DNA of 64,000 nucleotides. Origin: Tamarix chinensis. Lineage: Eukaryota > Streptophyta > Magnoliopsida > Caryophyllales > Tamaricaceae. Positions 9,721-22,924 of this stretch are shown here, in pieces. The DNA lies in contig CM060174.1 of NCBI GenBank assembly GCA_030549775.1, positions 23,548,693 through 23,612,692 of the forward strand. Direction: 5' to 3'. The notes beneath the pieces were generated by a model. The model made no database searches and was not told where the DNA came from. It saw nothing but the letters and a program-made list of their open reading frames with translations. The position numbers and the translations under genes were made by a program. Within the stretch, counting starts at the first letter, position 1. Each line of letters opens with the position of its first letter.

Positions 9721-12700
9721 TACAACACCACCATTTTTCACTTCCAAAAATTTTGCTTAAAATAGTGTGGAAGCTAAAATACACCTAGGAAATTTGAAAT
9801 GTTACCACCATACCTAACATAGGATAGATGTCCACCACCTACCCTATATTAGATGAAAGGATAAAAACAACCAATACATTTAAAAATAATAGAGTGCATG
9901 AAATTAAATTACATAACATTTAAGAGTATATTTACTTCAAGGACCTCATCAGTCCCCGACCAAATCACTACTGGAATACAAATAGTTAAAAAAATTGGGC
10001 TATATTAAAATAATATTAGGGTGTGACCCCAAAAACAAAACCATGACCTACCACAGACCCACAAATCTCCAGATATCCATGCTCTTAAACCCCGAACCCT
10101 AACTGAGGTAGTCCCACTACTAGCTATTCCCAAAATCTTGCACATTACCCTCTACTCATGGGAATGGGTAGATGACTGAGAAAATGGACATGTCAGTACA
10201 CTACGTATTGAGTAAGCCAAGTAGCTTCCTCAATAGAACACAAGTATGCAATGCCAATGTATCATGCATGGATATCATAAATACATATGCCATGCTAATG
10301 CAATATATGTAAAGATACGAATACACTGTATCATATTATCATGCATAACCAAGAAAATGAATAACATATCATGCTTGGTTTCATAGTGTAGTCGCACATG
10401 TACTAACTAGAGTAATCCAAGAAACCATTAGGGTTTATTTTCCAATTTCTCAATCTATTAGGTATACCATTTCCTCATCCATATATTGACATAGGTCAAC
10501 ATCCAGCCAACATTTCAACTAATAACCAATTAGTCATTTAAACATTAACCAAGTGTACAAATAATCTTTTATCCATTTTGGTCATCAAAACCATTATTCA
10601 CTTATTCATCATTACTCTGGTTTTTATCTTCCATTTACTTATCATTTATATTTTATTATCAAGCGATGGACTGTGCACCACCCCATGGTTTCATTCTAAT
10701 TATTATCCATTTATTCATCTAAATCATTATCCAAGTATTCATTCCTTCTCTTATCATCATTATCAGCATCCAAAAATTAGTTTCAATCATTATCCAATTA
10801 TTCATCATTGAGTGATGGACTATACACCATCCCATGGTTTCACATACCATGGAAGCCTATATAAACCAAGGGACATAAAGTCCAGGCTGAAGCCAATAAC
10901 TACAGTGGACATAAGTCTAGGCCAAATCAAACCATAATGGACATAAGTCCAGGACAAAGCCAACCATAATGGACATAAGTACAAGCTGAAGCCAACTAAT
11001 ATAGACATAATTCTAGGCTGAAGCCAACCACCTAGGTAACCAAACCCTTTAGTATTGAGACCTCCTATAACATTATCAATGTTTAGAGTAGTTAAGGCAC
11101 CAAAACCTCTAAGGATCCCATCTGAAGGCAAAGCCTGAAGGCACCAATAAATGCTCAAAGGTGGACTGACCCCTGCTAGCTAATCGAGGATTGGGTAACC
11201 CTGACTCGTACACAACTCGATTGTCTTTTACTTTAAGTGATTAGTATATTATTCATAAGTGATCACATAAGGCCCATACAAGAACAAGTAAGGCAATAAC
11301 ACATTTCTTCCATATTAATCCTTTCTATTTCCCAACCATGTAGGGTTTTCATTTATCTTCTTCCAATATTATTCATGCCCATCATGTTATTTTATTCAAG
11401 CCTAAGTTGTACTTCACTACTATTTTCTCAAAACCATCACATTTCATAAGTGGAATGCCCATTTAGCCTTTACGATACTCGGAGTGGGTCATAAACTTTG
11501 ATCCATTTAATCCCTTTATTTGGCCATTAATTCATGATAAGATTTGTATTTTATCTTTTACATAATCATAGGACACTCCCAAACATAGATTCAAAAAATA
11601 ACGAAATCTAAATTAAACAAATCACACAAACTAGTTAAAATAATTGATCGATCTGGCCCAACTAGTCGATATGTTTGGGTCAACTAGTTGATCATTTTGA
11701 CTTAACCACACCCTACTTTTCCTCAACTTGTCAATCAGTTTACACAAACTAGTCGATTTTTCATAGAATAGTCGATCGGTTTTTCCAAACCATTAGATGG
11801 AATTAAGTATAGACAAAGACTAAGGTCTCTATAGGCTTTCCAGTCGATAGATTAGGTCGACCAGTCGACTGTTTTAGGAACTAGTTGATCAGTTTGACCT
11901 AACCAGTCGATTGATTTACCCTATAACAAAATTAAATCATTATTTTCATGCAAATTCATAATTATAAATAATCATCAACCACATTGGAACATATATTAAC
12001 ATAGTATGACCCATTTTCAATCAAATTACCTTGCATAACTTAACATCCAATCATCATATCCCATTTTCCTTAAGTTTGATGCTTTTTACTCAAAATATAC
12101 AATCTACCTATCCAAATCAATTATAAAAGGTATGTTTATTCATGCCAACATATAATATTACATTAAAGAAACTCATATCAAGTAGGAATACTCATAAACC
12201 ATCTTAGTAGTAAGAATCACTTACCTGATATATGCAAAATTCCTCTTAAACCAAGAGTTCCAATATGTGAAATCTCAACTTTTAAAACCTTAAAACAAAA
12301 AATCTCAAACTTAGAATTTGGTACAAAACCATAATAAATTCGGATTTGGAACAAAAAGGAAAGAAGTACATACCAAACTCAAGGTAAAAACAAGGCATAC
12401 TCAACTGAATGACTCACTCATTTTTCCCAAAACTAACTATTCCTTAGTTAATAATTAAAACAAGAGAGAGATGGAGAAAGGATTAGAAGAGTGTAAGAAA
12501 TAGACTATAAGGTTTGAAGTGTGGAAGGGAGAAAGGTGAATGTAAGGAATTTAGGATTTTTAGTAGCTGAAAGAAAGGTACACAAAAGCGGTGATTGGGG
12601 TTACTTATAGCCAACCAATCAAGAAAAATCACAAAGGGATTAAAAAAAATTGCAAACCCTAGTAATTACCATTTGAATTTGAGATAAATGGAACAATTAT

Positions 12701-13364
12701 ATACAAGATATGTTGACATATTATCCAGAGATTAAATGGTTTTTCTAGAGAATACAGTTCAATTTGGCCGGAATTTGAATTTACAAGAGAGGTAATGGAA
12801 GGTCAGCATGGAAGGCATCTTCCAGCTGCTCAAAATTGTGCATGAGATGAAAGCATTTATCTCAGAAATATGTAGAGTAGAGAGGTGGGAGAAGGCAAGG
12901 CTGAGGTCATCTCTATCTCTCAATTTTCCAAATTGGCCTCCAGATTGATCTAAGGTAGTATTGTGGGCTAAATACAACATGAAAAAGGTGAAGAATCTAT
13001 TAGGGACAATTTGGTATAGGTTGGTAAAGTTCCAGTTTAGTAAAATAATTTTTTTTAGAAAAATTGAGTTCGAAAATATGCCAAGCTTGACAAACAAGTC
13101 AATCGGTTTGGACCTACCTATCGACTATTCTTCAAACTAGATGATTAGTTTAGTCGAGAAAACCCATTTTGCATAAACAATGAACCAGTCAATCGGTTCA
13201 TGGAACCCATTTATCAGTTCACCTGAAAAGCTCAATAAATCTCATTTCCCAACCTTATTTAAAATCAAACTTTCCCTAAAAGAGTCATAACACCCAATCA
13301 AAATCAAATACCCAAATTGGCATAATTTTCATTCCAATATTTCTACAAAAATATAGGTATTACA
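9721..13364 (-). mobile_element. 5' LTR of the Tekay/Del-like element (AT-rich subtype)
   Basis: Bounded by TACAACACCACC (decayed TGTAACACC) at 9,721 and GGTATTACA at 13,364; on the minus strand it reads TGTAATACC...GTTGTA. It adjoins a primer site and gag, so it acts as the 5' LTR. Features include CAGTCGATTGGTTT-like repeats at 11,640-11,930 and 13,090-13,210, ATAAGTCCAGG-like repeats at 10,910-11,020, a possible TATA element (TATAAGTA, minus, about 12,605-12,612) and a CTCATGGGAATGGGTAG motif near 10,150 shared with other LTRs. It is more AT-rich than the LTR at 3,528 and lacks its CT-rich leader. No TSD can be confirmed (TATTA at 13,365 against AGTTA at 426). Confidence 0.7.
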
Positions 13365-14640
13365 TATTAGAAATAGCATCGGCTAATACATTTTCCTTTC
13401 CATCTAAGTATTTGACAAAGAACACAAATGATTATAAGAATTTTACCCACTTTGTATGTCTAGGACTTAATTTATTTTGAATTTGTAAATATTTCAAGGT
13501 CTCATTATTAAAATCTAATACACAAGGTTTTAGCCTCAAATATTGACTCATTGCCTCTAGTTTAGGTATAATGGCAAAGAATTCATTGTCATATGTGGAA
13601 TAGTTTAATTTAACACTATTCCAATTTACACTAAAGAATTCGATGATCTATATTATTTTTTCTTGTCAGATAACTAGGAATTGAGTGAGATTCAAGTTAT
13701 TGGAATTATTTCCCTAATTTATGTTTCTTTGACGACTAAGGCATAGGAAATATTCTCTTCCTCAATGTAATTAATTAAGTAATCATATCTCTCTCATATA
13801 GAAATAAGTTCTTTTTAACCTCAGTCAGTTGTATATGATCACATTGAGATGTTTTCAATTTATATTCCTTCTAATCCTTAACCGCAATATATTCTTTAGT
13901 TACACCATCATATATTTCATTTCTATCATATTACCATGGTCTTTATAATAATGTACGACAAGTATCCATAAGAAATATATAACATAAAACCTCATCATGG
14001 TAGTCACTAATACGAAATGAAATGAGGATTTATTTAGTCATCTTAGCTCCTCTATCCATATTAAGCTATTATAGTGAATATGTTTTATGATGATTAGTAC
14101 TCACTAACCCTAGCTCTTTGACCATAATTTCACTTGAAACATTATTACATGAACCACCATCTACAATAATCCTACAAACCTTGTCACTAATTCTACACTT
14201 AGTTTTGAATATTTTATCCCTTTGTGTAGGTTGATAATTTAGTTATATTTGTAATGAATTAAAAAGCATGTATTACCATATTATTCATACATACTTAATG
14301 TATCATCATCAGAATCAATTTCTAGGTCATCAATAACATCACATGGTTTCATGTTATCTAATTCATTTAAATTCAACACCTTTTGATTATGAAACTCTCT
14401 TATATAATGACTATATCCTCCATATTTATAACATTTCTTATTAGACATTTCACTAACTTTATCTTTACCTTTTTCAACTCGGTTAGGATTTTTTTTATCA
14501 TTGGAAGAATATTCATGTGACCCAATTTTTGATGTAGATTCATTAACATAAGGCTTGGTTGAAGTTGAAGCATTATGTTTTGCATTAGTTTTGGTTGACT
14601 TAATATGCTTTTCAAATTTCAAATATAACTTAATCATGTC
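13365..14640 (-). pseudogene. Collapsed chromovirus gypsy remnant: gag, protease, RNase H
   Basis: From high to low coordinates on the minus strand: a gag tail with a damaged zinc knuckle, KCYKYGGYSHYIREF (14,281-14,637; CCHC cysteines partly lost); protease-like sequence with CRIIVDGGSCNN (about 14,140-14,230) and a decayed TCRTLL block for the usual CHILLGRPW (about 13,900-13,960); then, without an RT, an RNase H segment with YSTYDNEFFAI, LSPRHTKWVKFL and YLDGKENVLADAIS (13,365-13,665). The order gag-PR-RH with RT missing points to a large internal deletion. The LTR at 9,721-13,364 cuts it on one side and an Athila LTR on the other. Confidence 0.75.
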
Positions 14641-14649
14641 ATTGGTATG

Positions 14650-16185
14650 TTTTTATAGTAACGTTAAATTAAATTCTAAACACACACACTAACACATAAA
14701 TAGTAAGAAGTAATTAGAAGTTAATCCCATGAACATTGTAATCTAATTCATACATTTCTATTATCATATAAATTCCCCTAGTTTTTAAGCCATGAAAACT
14801 AATAACTAATAATGAAAAGAGTAAAAACTAGAAATTACCACAATAAATAAATAAAAAATAATGGGATAATAGGGGTCAGAATAAATACAAAGCATAGAAA
14901 TATCAATCGATTATTGAGTAAAATGGTTATGTAGTATTTCTAATGTTAGCATATCGAAGCTCATGCACGTCCATTTTCTAGCATCCCCTTATACTGATGA
15001 ATGAAGGTCTGCTCATGATTTATTACCTAACCAATTAATAACCTAGGAGATGACCTGTAGATTCAATTAATGATAGTATTAACAATTAGGGAGCAACTAA
15101 CTAGAACCATAATTATAGTAAGCTCGAATTATATAGTTCAATGATTAATAAATACAAATCAACTCGGTAATCTATTTGCTACTTAAAGATGTATACATTA
15201 TCAATTATGGATTAACTATGATAACCTAACATCCAATTAGCACTTAAATTATCTGAGTGATCAAGCTAGATAATAAAGCACAAATATTAGATCAATGATC
15301 ATTAAACTTGATTTATTAATATAACTAAAAGTACACATAATAATTCAACAAAATTCACATCTCGTGATTAATTATCCCATAATCTATCCTAGAATATTGA
15401 TAACATTAGAAAATTAGAACCTAATAACAAAAAAATCATAACTTTCATAAACATAGAGAAACAAACTAACAAATATTAAATTAAAGTATAGAAAATCACA
15501 AACTAAACTAATTAAACCAATAATGATAATTGCATTAAAATTAATAAAAGTAAGAAATACATAAATGAAACAAAGAAAAGAAAGAACTTAGGAGTGTTGA
15601 ACCTCAAACACCGTATGCTCTTCAATCCTTCAAGTACAATAATTAACTGACTAAATCTTATAAAAGAACCCTAATGGTTTAGAAATAATGAAAATGAAGT
15701 CGAAAATCTCATTTTAGTGCTCTTTTATGTTCTATTAAACCTAATATATATTATATATATAGATAGAAGACAATACAATTCAAATCTAACATATGGCAAA
15801 AATATGGTATGTATTAGTAAATAAGGTGCATTCATATTTTTTTCTCTAACATTATGCACATGAGATGAATTAGTGGATGATGTGGGAGGAGAACCAAGGA
15901 AATACGGGCCATGTTTCCATAAATATAGGTCTCTATATTTCCTCTCTCTTCATTATCTTTGCTTGATTTTTCTTCATATGTCTTCTCTTATAAGATTTTG
16001 TGTGATGGTACATCCAAATTTCCATGACTCCAAGCTCTTATATTGTGCATCTTTTCCTTATTTATCAACTCAAAATACCTTGATTTCACCTTTTATTTCA
16101 AAACTAGGCCAACAAAGAGCATGCAAGGAAAATGGTGCATAGATGAAGATACGTCAAATAATTACATAAAATATGCACCTATCTA
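14650..16185 (-). mobile_element. 3' LTR of the Athila derivative
   Basis: The lower part is directly repeated at 20,352-21,288: both copies share a (CA)-rich start, GTCAATCCCATGAA-like and AATAATGGGATAATA blocks and an AACCAATAAT-AATTG stretch. On the minus strand this copy is preceded by a polypurine tract and begins near 16,185 with TAGATAGGTGC, close to the TGATAGGTGC start usual for Athila LTRs. The lower edge near 14,650 is approximate because the ends are eroded. Confidence 0.7.
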
Positions 16186-16195
16186 ATGCCCCTAT
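16186..16195 (-). other. Polypurine tract of the Athila derivative
   Basis: On the minus strand ATAGGGGCAT lies immediately before the 3' LTR and after CTTGAGGGCAAGCAACTAC, the usual Athila order: leader GAGGGCAAGC, then the G-rich tract, then the LTR. It would prime plus-strand DNA synthesis. Confidence 0.55.
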
Positions 16196-17955
16196 GTTTG
16201 AGTAGTTGCTTGCCCTCAAGAAACACAACCATAAAAAGTATGATAACTCCTAATTATCAAGCAACACACGATCCCTCTTACCAACAAATAACAAGAGAGA
16301 ATAGATAATTGACACATCAGATATATATGTTTCATTGGGACTCAAAACAATGAAAAGTAAACATGCAGAAAATCATTACCAAGTCACCATCCCAAGTTTG
16401 TATTTATTGTCAAAATTTTTACTGATCATAACAATCAACCATAGGATAATTATTCTTCTCTATTCTCCACTACTTATAAACCGAAGCATGAAAAAATCAA
16501 GAGGTCCTTTATTCTGCTGTAACGGATCTAAGTTGAAGGTAGGAAAAATTGTAGGATTGTGGTGCAATGTCTATTACTATTAAAGAAACCAACTTCTACA
16601 ATTCTAATTATTTTTTATTCTGAACTTCACTTTGTATATATTACTTTTTTCTCTAACTTGAGCCATGTTTTATCGAGTATGTGTGTTATACGCTCCTTCC
16701 TACACAAAACAAGGATTTATTAACTTCACAATCCAACCCTTGCTTTCCACATAGATACCTCAAGTATTTATCATCATCATTATTTTTTTTTGAATTTTTT
16801 TTACAAGAATTCAATTCACTACTCACCAAGAAACACTAACACACCCTCATACTTAAAGTTTCAACCACACAGACAACTCTTTACAAAATTATACTTCACT
16901 AGCAATAGATTATAGAACGGGAAGTGATACATATAATTAGCTATGTGTGTAGGTTAAATATCAAGAGAATAGGCTTAAAAGCTCAATGGGGTTGTGCAAA
17001 GGAAAATTGTAATAGGTAGGTTATTTGGCTAAAAATTATGCCTCTATCATCTTAATGTATATAATAGTTTCATGCATCCTTGAAGAGAATAATGAAATGT
17101 TCTAGCTTCACACACTGACAGAGAATCACACATGAGAATGAAAAGTATATTAGATAATAATTATATTAATCATTAAGGCTCAAAAGTTCACTAAATTTAG
17201 ATTCTATTTGGCCTAATATGTTTTTCATTTCTATGATAACTATTAAATTTTCATGTTCAAGTTCTTTTGGTAGTGAGTTGCAACTAAAATATTAAAAATC
17301 CTTTTTCTCTTTTCTAGAAGCATGTTGTAAAAAAATAAAATTAGTCTCAATTACTTATGCACACTAAGGCTATTAGTTAGAGATTTCTTTTATTGTCTAT
17401 TCTCAAGGTGTCATCTTTTTAATTTTTCATTCCTTTATTTATTTCTAAAAAAATGTTACTAAAAAAAATGCAAATCCCCTAAAAAAGAACAAAATAAATT
17501 CAAGGCACACTTAAAAATAAACAAAAGAAAATAGATTAATAAAAAAATGAAATGATGAAAAATGATAAAAATAAAGAAAATAAATATATTACCTCTCCTA
17601 TACTAGCAATGATATAATGTAGTTTTATATTCTTTTAGAACTCGGATAAGCTTCTCTTCTTGTAAATATGTAAGGTTACTAGCAATCATGACAGGAAGAG
17701 TTTGATATCTCCTAAGAAGACATATTTTAGATTATTAGGTCAAGGTTTTCACTCCACTTTTCGAGCCTTTTATATAGAAGGTAGGGGTTTGTTTTTCATA
17801 ATAGGAAACTAAACATATTCCCCTATGTTAGTAGAATATGCTCTAAAAGTATAGGCACATTCATATATATATATATATATATATATTATCTAATTAACAA
17901 TTTTATTTTAACTCCTTATAAGAGTGTTTCTATTGTATTTATAAAAACAAATTCT
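16196..17955 (-). other. Athila internal region without coding capacity
   Basis: Between protease and polypurine tract I see no RT, RNase H, integrase or envelope-like blocks in any frame, only AT-rich sequence with homopolymers and a (TA)n run at 17,862-17,887. In a complete Athila this interval would be several kilobases longer and hold pol, so a deletion or a non-autonomous design is implied. Confidence 0.6.
17862..17887 (+). repeat. (TA)n microsatellite
   Basis: An uninterrupted run of AT dinucleotides within the noncoding part of the Athila derivative. Confidence 0.9.
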
Positions 17956-17959
17956 ACAT

Positions 17960-20251
17960 GATCATTACTTGTTAATTTAACAAGTTGTTCAGACAAAGTG
18001 TCAATTACATCTACCTTAGAAATAGATTCATAATCAGTAGGATATCTCATGAGTCATCAATATTAAAATGAATTGTTTCCCCATCAAATTATGTAGTAAG
18101 AACCCCATTATACATAACAATTTTAGTTTTAGAAATTTTTAGAAATGGTCTTCCTAATAGATTAGGATAAGGGTTAGGGGATCCATCATATTGCATGTCT
18201 ATAACATAAAAATTAGTATGAAAAATAAGTTCATTCATTTGAACTAGGACATCCTCTATCACCCCATCAAGATATCTAGTATATCTATTAACTAATTAGA
18301 TCACATCATGGATATATTTAAGGTGTCTTAGACTTAGGGCATTAAAAATAGATAAAGCCATGCTATTTATGGAGGATCTTAATTCTAGCATGAATATTTC
18401 ACACCTCATATTTCCAATTTTACAAAGAATGTTAAAAATACTAGGATCCTTGTACATAAGTGGGAGTTTCCTTTGTGAAATTATAGACACATTCTCCACC
18501 ACACTAACTTTGTCTTCCCCTCTCAATTTTTTTTATTGGCGCACAATTCTTTTATACACTTTACATACCTAGGAACTTGCTTTATTGCATCTATCAAGGG
18601 AATTTTTACCTCACCATCTTAAAATTTTCAAGTGTCTCCTTTTCATGATCTTGCTTCTTATCCATAGCTAATGGGTAAGGAAGAAAAAATTTTATAAGGT
18701 TTAGGATAATTTATTTTAGTTACCTTAGGAGGTTTTTCCTTGATCTTTTCTTCTTTTTTACTTGGATATCCTTAAATTGCTTTGGACCATCTAATTTTTT
18801 TCCACTCCTAGTGATGATAACACTCATGTTTTCTCTTAGATTTATTTTTGTTTGGATGGATAACTTTGAGGAACTTAGTGCTTGCATTTACCTATAGAAT
18901 TTCCCAATTAACTCAACTTACTTTCTAAATTTTTTATCAGATTTCTTGTTTCTTTTTCAAATTGAAGAGTGTTAGTGGCTAAGGATTTACTTATATCCTC
19001 TAGTGGAATCCCTCTAGATTGTTTTGGTACTGGTGGTTGACGAGGCTACACAAATGAAAAGTTTGGTTGGTTGTGGGGTATAAGATAGAATCTCGGAGGT
19101 TGTTAATATGCTTGTTGATTTTCGTATGATTGTGGTCTTTGATTATTCCTACATCTTAAGCTGGGATGATCCCTCCATCTTGGGCTATAAGTTGGAGCAT
19201 AATGATAGTACTTTGGTTTTCCCTAAGGTCCACCTATTTCACTGTTTGTAAAGTTTGACATGCCTCAGTAGCACTACATGCATGAATAGACTCCATATAT
19301 GTGGGCCACCATTCCTCCTTTCACTACCTTATCAACTAAAATAGTTATTTTTTTGTTAAGTTCTATTATACTTATTTCCTGTACATGGTTATATGAAGAT
19401 GTGTTATTTCTAGTACCAAAATATTAGAAATTAGACATCATATTAGATATTAACCACTTAGACTCAATTGGGGTCTTATCTATTAATGATCCACCGCTAG
19501 CATCATCTATCATATTACAGTCAATGGGTATTAGTCCTTCATAGAAATAATATATTAATAATTTTTTTTTCTAATTTAGTGGTTAGGACAACAACCACAC
19601 ATTTTTTTAAATCTTCCATAATATTCATTTAAAGACTCTCCCCCATTTACATAATACCACATTTTCTTTTCTAATATTTATAGCCCTAGATAGTGGAAAG
19701 TACTTTTCAAGAAATAATTTTTGGACATCAACCCAAGCAATAATAGATCCATCAAGTAAATCATAAAATCATTCATTAGCGACATTAGTTAAAACAAAAG
19801 GGAAATTTTTAAATTTACATTGACATACACTTACTCCCATTGGTTTCATCCTAGAACAAGGTACATGAAATTCGTTGAAAATTTTGTTCGGATCAGTAAC
19901 GCACCTTGATCCATAAGTTCTAGTATATCAAAAACCTATAAAAATAGGAAGTGCAATTATTAGTCCAGTTCTAATCTCACACTCATCATTCTCATTAAGA
20001 TAATTAATATAAAAGAGGATCAGAGTTTGGTTCACCATCAGTTCTTTAATAAGTTCCTCAAAATATTCTTCAATGCTTTATTTTGATGATAGTGAACTAT
20101 CACTTAGAGGCAAAGGAATATTACAAACATATTCCTGTCACCTTCAAGTTTTATTCACCACCAGAGAGGAAGAATTAGGATCCACTAATTAAATGAGTTG
20201 ATGACTATTTTTGCTACTAAATGCTTTGAAATGTGAATTCTTATTGGACAT
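17960..20251 (-). pseudogene. Athila gag-protease (degenerate)
   Basis: It starts at the minus-strand ATG at 20,251 (MSNKNSHF), 80 bases inside the primer site. The gag core ANEWFYDLLDGSIIAWVDVQ and LFLEKYFPLSRA (about 19,660-19,790) and FYEGLIPIDCNMIDDASGGS (about 19,480-19,560) are characteristic Athila blocks. A YSPRWRDHPSLR segment and SLEDISKSLATNT-like block follow. The protease lies at 17,980-18,540: KLPLMYKDPSIFNILCKIGN, a decayed active site LELRSSINSMA (family LDLGASINVMP) and NLLGRPFLKISKTKI. Several stops and frame shifts are present. The protease is the last recognisable domain before the 3' LTR. Confidence 0.85.
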
Positions 20252-20330
20252 GCGCAAAAAGAGAAAATTGAGTATTAATTAGAAGCAGGGATAAAAAAAA
20301 TAGTAACAGAAATAAGAATTAAAGTTTTCA

Positions 20331-20351
20331 TCCCTTGGCAACAGGGCCAAA
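20331..20351 (-). other. Athila tRNA-Asp primer-binding site
   Basis: The minus strand reads TTTGGCCCTGTTGCCAAGGGA, which aligns to the classical Athila site TTTGGCGCCGTTGCCGGGGA with a few substitutions. It abuts the 5' LTR and lies upstream of gag. It confirms both lineage and orientation. Confidence 0.8.
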
Positions 20352-21288
20352 TTTTAATTTTCTGTCATAAACATACCAAATTCAACAATAAACACACACA
20401 CACACACACACATAGTATACAGTGAAAAGGGGTCAATCCCATGAAGATTGTTTTCTAATTTGTATATTTCTACTATCATATAAATTTCCCTAGTTATAAA
20501 ACTAGGAAAACTAATCTTTAATAATAAAAAGAATAGAAACTAGCAATAAACAAAATAACTAAATAAAAATAATGGGATAATAAGGGTTAGAGGACATATT
20601 CATATAAGGATATCAACCAATCATTGAATATAATGGATATGGAATATTTTTAATGTTAACATATAGAATCTTGTACGTATTTGCTACCTAGCATCCCTAT
20701 ATGCAAATAAACAAAATTCCATTTATGATTTATTATCTAACCAGTTAATAACCTAGGAGAAGATCTCTAGTTTTAATTAATGGCAACATTAACGATTAGG
20801 GAGCAGCTAACTAGAATAATAATTAAAATTAGCTTAAATTATGGGGTTCTAAAGATTAATAAATATAGATTAAATAAATAACCTATTTGCTACTTGTTGA
20901 TGTATATTTTAATAATTACGGATTAACTATATAATCCTACTATCTGATTAACACTCAAATTAACAAGGTGGTCAAACTAGATAATAAAACACAAATCTTG
21001 GATTGGTGATCAGTAAATTCATTTTATAAATCTAAGTAAAAATACACATAACAATTAAGTCCAATTCACATTCCATGATTAATGATCCCATAACATTCAA
21101 TTATCCTGCTACCCATTTCTCATCTAGGCTGAAAATGAAGAACCTAAATAAATAAAAATCATAACTTTAATAAAAATGGAGAAAAAAATAAAAATAAATT
21201 ACACCACACAAAATTAAAAAAAAAATAATTAAACCAATAACAAGAATTGAAGTAAAATAATAAAAAATATGAAAAAAATAAATAAAAC
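20352..21288 (-). mobile_element. 5' LTR of the Athila derivative, truncated
   Basis: A diverged direct repeat of the lower part of 14,650-16,185. It has the same order of blocks, including a (CA)n run at 20,392-20,412 and AATAATGGGATAATA near 20,570. It stops at 21,288, where the long LTR at 21,289-26,047 begins. The sequence beyond that LTR (26,048 on) does not resume the Athila LTR, so the distal 600 or so bases are lost. Confidence 0.7.
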
Positions 21289-21386
21289 TGTAACACCTCC
21301 AAAATTTACTACTGAAAAATTTCATTTTATTATAATATGAGCGGAAGCAAAATAACAAACTGTGAATTTCAAGGATATTACCACCA

Positions 21387-21432
21387 CACTTAGTACCAGA
21401 CTGGTTCACTCCTACCATTCTAATACCAAGTA
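21387..21432 (-). other. Conserved LTR stem-loop (copy)
   Basis: Arms CACTTAGTACC and AATACCAAGTA, with a partly paired stem, 100 bases from the LTR end. It is the counterpart of 8,144-8,191. Confidence 0.5.
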
Positions 21433-21974
21433 CTAAGGCTAAAAGTTTAAAACATAATTTACAAACCATATTTAAATCAGAGTAGCGTGACAAACCATTT
21501 ACAAGGATAAAGTCCACCAATGGTGGTTACAAAAACAAAATTACATTTAAACTAGACATTAGAAGAGGAAGAATGAAATCCTAAAGGCTGGATAATCCTT
21601 ACTCTCTTTCCCGTTGCCCACTTGAATAGCACCAGAAAAGGACCTACAAGGGATACTGCCCATTGAATAGGTTGAGGCCCCACGAATGGAACCCTTCCGT
21701 ACTATGGTAATAAGTAACCCTTTTAAAAACACACTTAAAAGTAGGCCCGCAATGTAACACATGATACAACACTATATTAATACATAACAAGATGTGCATA
21801 CATAGCATTCACATACTTAACATTCCATCAGATATTAATAGGTCGTAATGTACAATCAATACTTTTGAGCCTTAAGCCATGTCATAGTGTAAAATCAATA
21901 CTTTTGGGCCTTAAGCTATTAGTCCCTCATATTATTCGATCATCTCTCAAATTTTATATCCATGTGAGTGTGGG

Positions 21975-22315
21975 AACCCCACTATTATAGCCGGTGGATC
22001 GGTCACTTATAGGGCAAAATGCATCTAACCACTATTATATACCCGTGGATCGGTCTCTAGGGCAAAACGCTTTTAGCCACTATTATGTCGGTGGATCGAT
22101 CTGGCCCCGACTCTCATGGTGTTCTACTGTAAGTACTTAGTGCCTTTTATGTGCGTTATCAAACTTAGGGTTTGGGTTATTGAGCTTGGATCCTCTACTA
22201 TTATAGACGGTGAATCGGTCACATATAGGGCAAAACGCACCTAGCCACTATTATATGTCGGTGGATTGGTCTCTAGGGCACCTCGGCATTTGCCACTATT
22301 ATGCTGGTGGATCGG
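21975..22315 (-). repeat. LTR minisatellite, two-triplet layout
   Basis: Six units of CCACTATTATA...CGGTGGATCGGTC, three before and three after a spacer with GTGTTCTACTGTAAGTACTTAG. Same order and spacing as 52,825-53,155, and inverted relative to 7,150-7,515. Confidence 0.85.
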
Positions 22316-22924
22316 TCTGGGCCTATCTCAATATTCTTCCACTTTACATGATTAATATTTTACCGTGTCTTATTTAAAAGTTCCACCCTAGACATGCATG
22401 TCACCAACCTCTATTTCTATCCTCCCGAGAGGGCTCGTCCCATATCTTGAGACCTTTGCACCTCTTATCACACCTCGACATCCATTCCCCTTACATTTAC
22501 TCATAATGAAAACCCAACTCCTAAGGGTGTGGGTTAAGGCCCATCACCTTATGACATTCAAATTCTCTTTCTACCACTCTTTGAGGTTTCCCTTAAAACC
22601 CTAATCGGACCTATGTGGCATAACCTTTCTTTAGCGTCCCATACCTCATCTCATTTAGATTCCACCCAAGTCCTATCACTATACTCACCAATTATACATG
22701 TGACCCTAAAACCCTTGTTGTCGCTCAAACCCTAACACCTTTCTTACGTAAGGATTATCCTATGCAAAACCTAGAAACCTCCCATGCAAGAGTTGCATCA
22801 CTCATTCATTTTGATCATAATCTCCTTCTATTTTTCCCCTCATGGATCATGAGATATTAAGGTCAGTATCATGTCCCCTTAGTCAACTCACTTCCCGTTT
22901 GGTTGGTTAAATAATTACCAATTT

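Noticed and set aside
15873..16142. 89-residue plus-strand frame as a small host gene
   Set aside because: Lies within the Athila 3' LTR, opposite to its transcription, with no recognisable feature.
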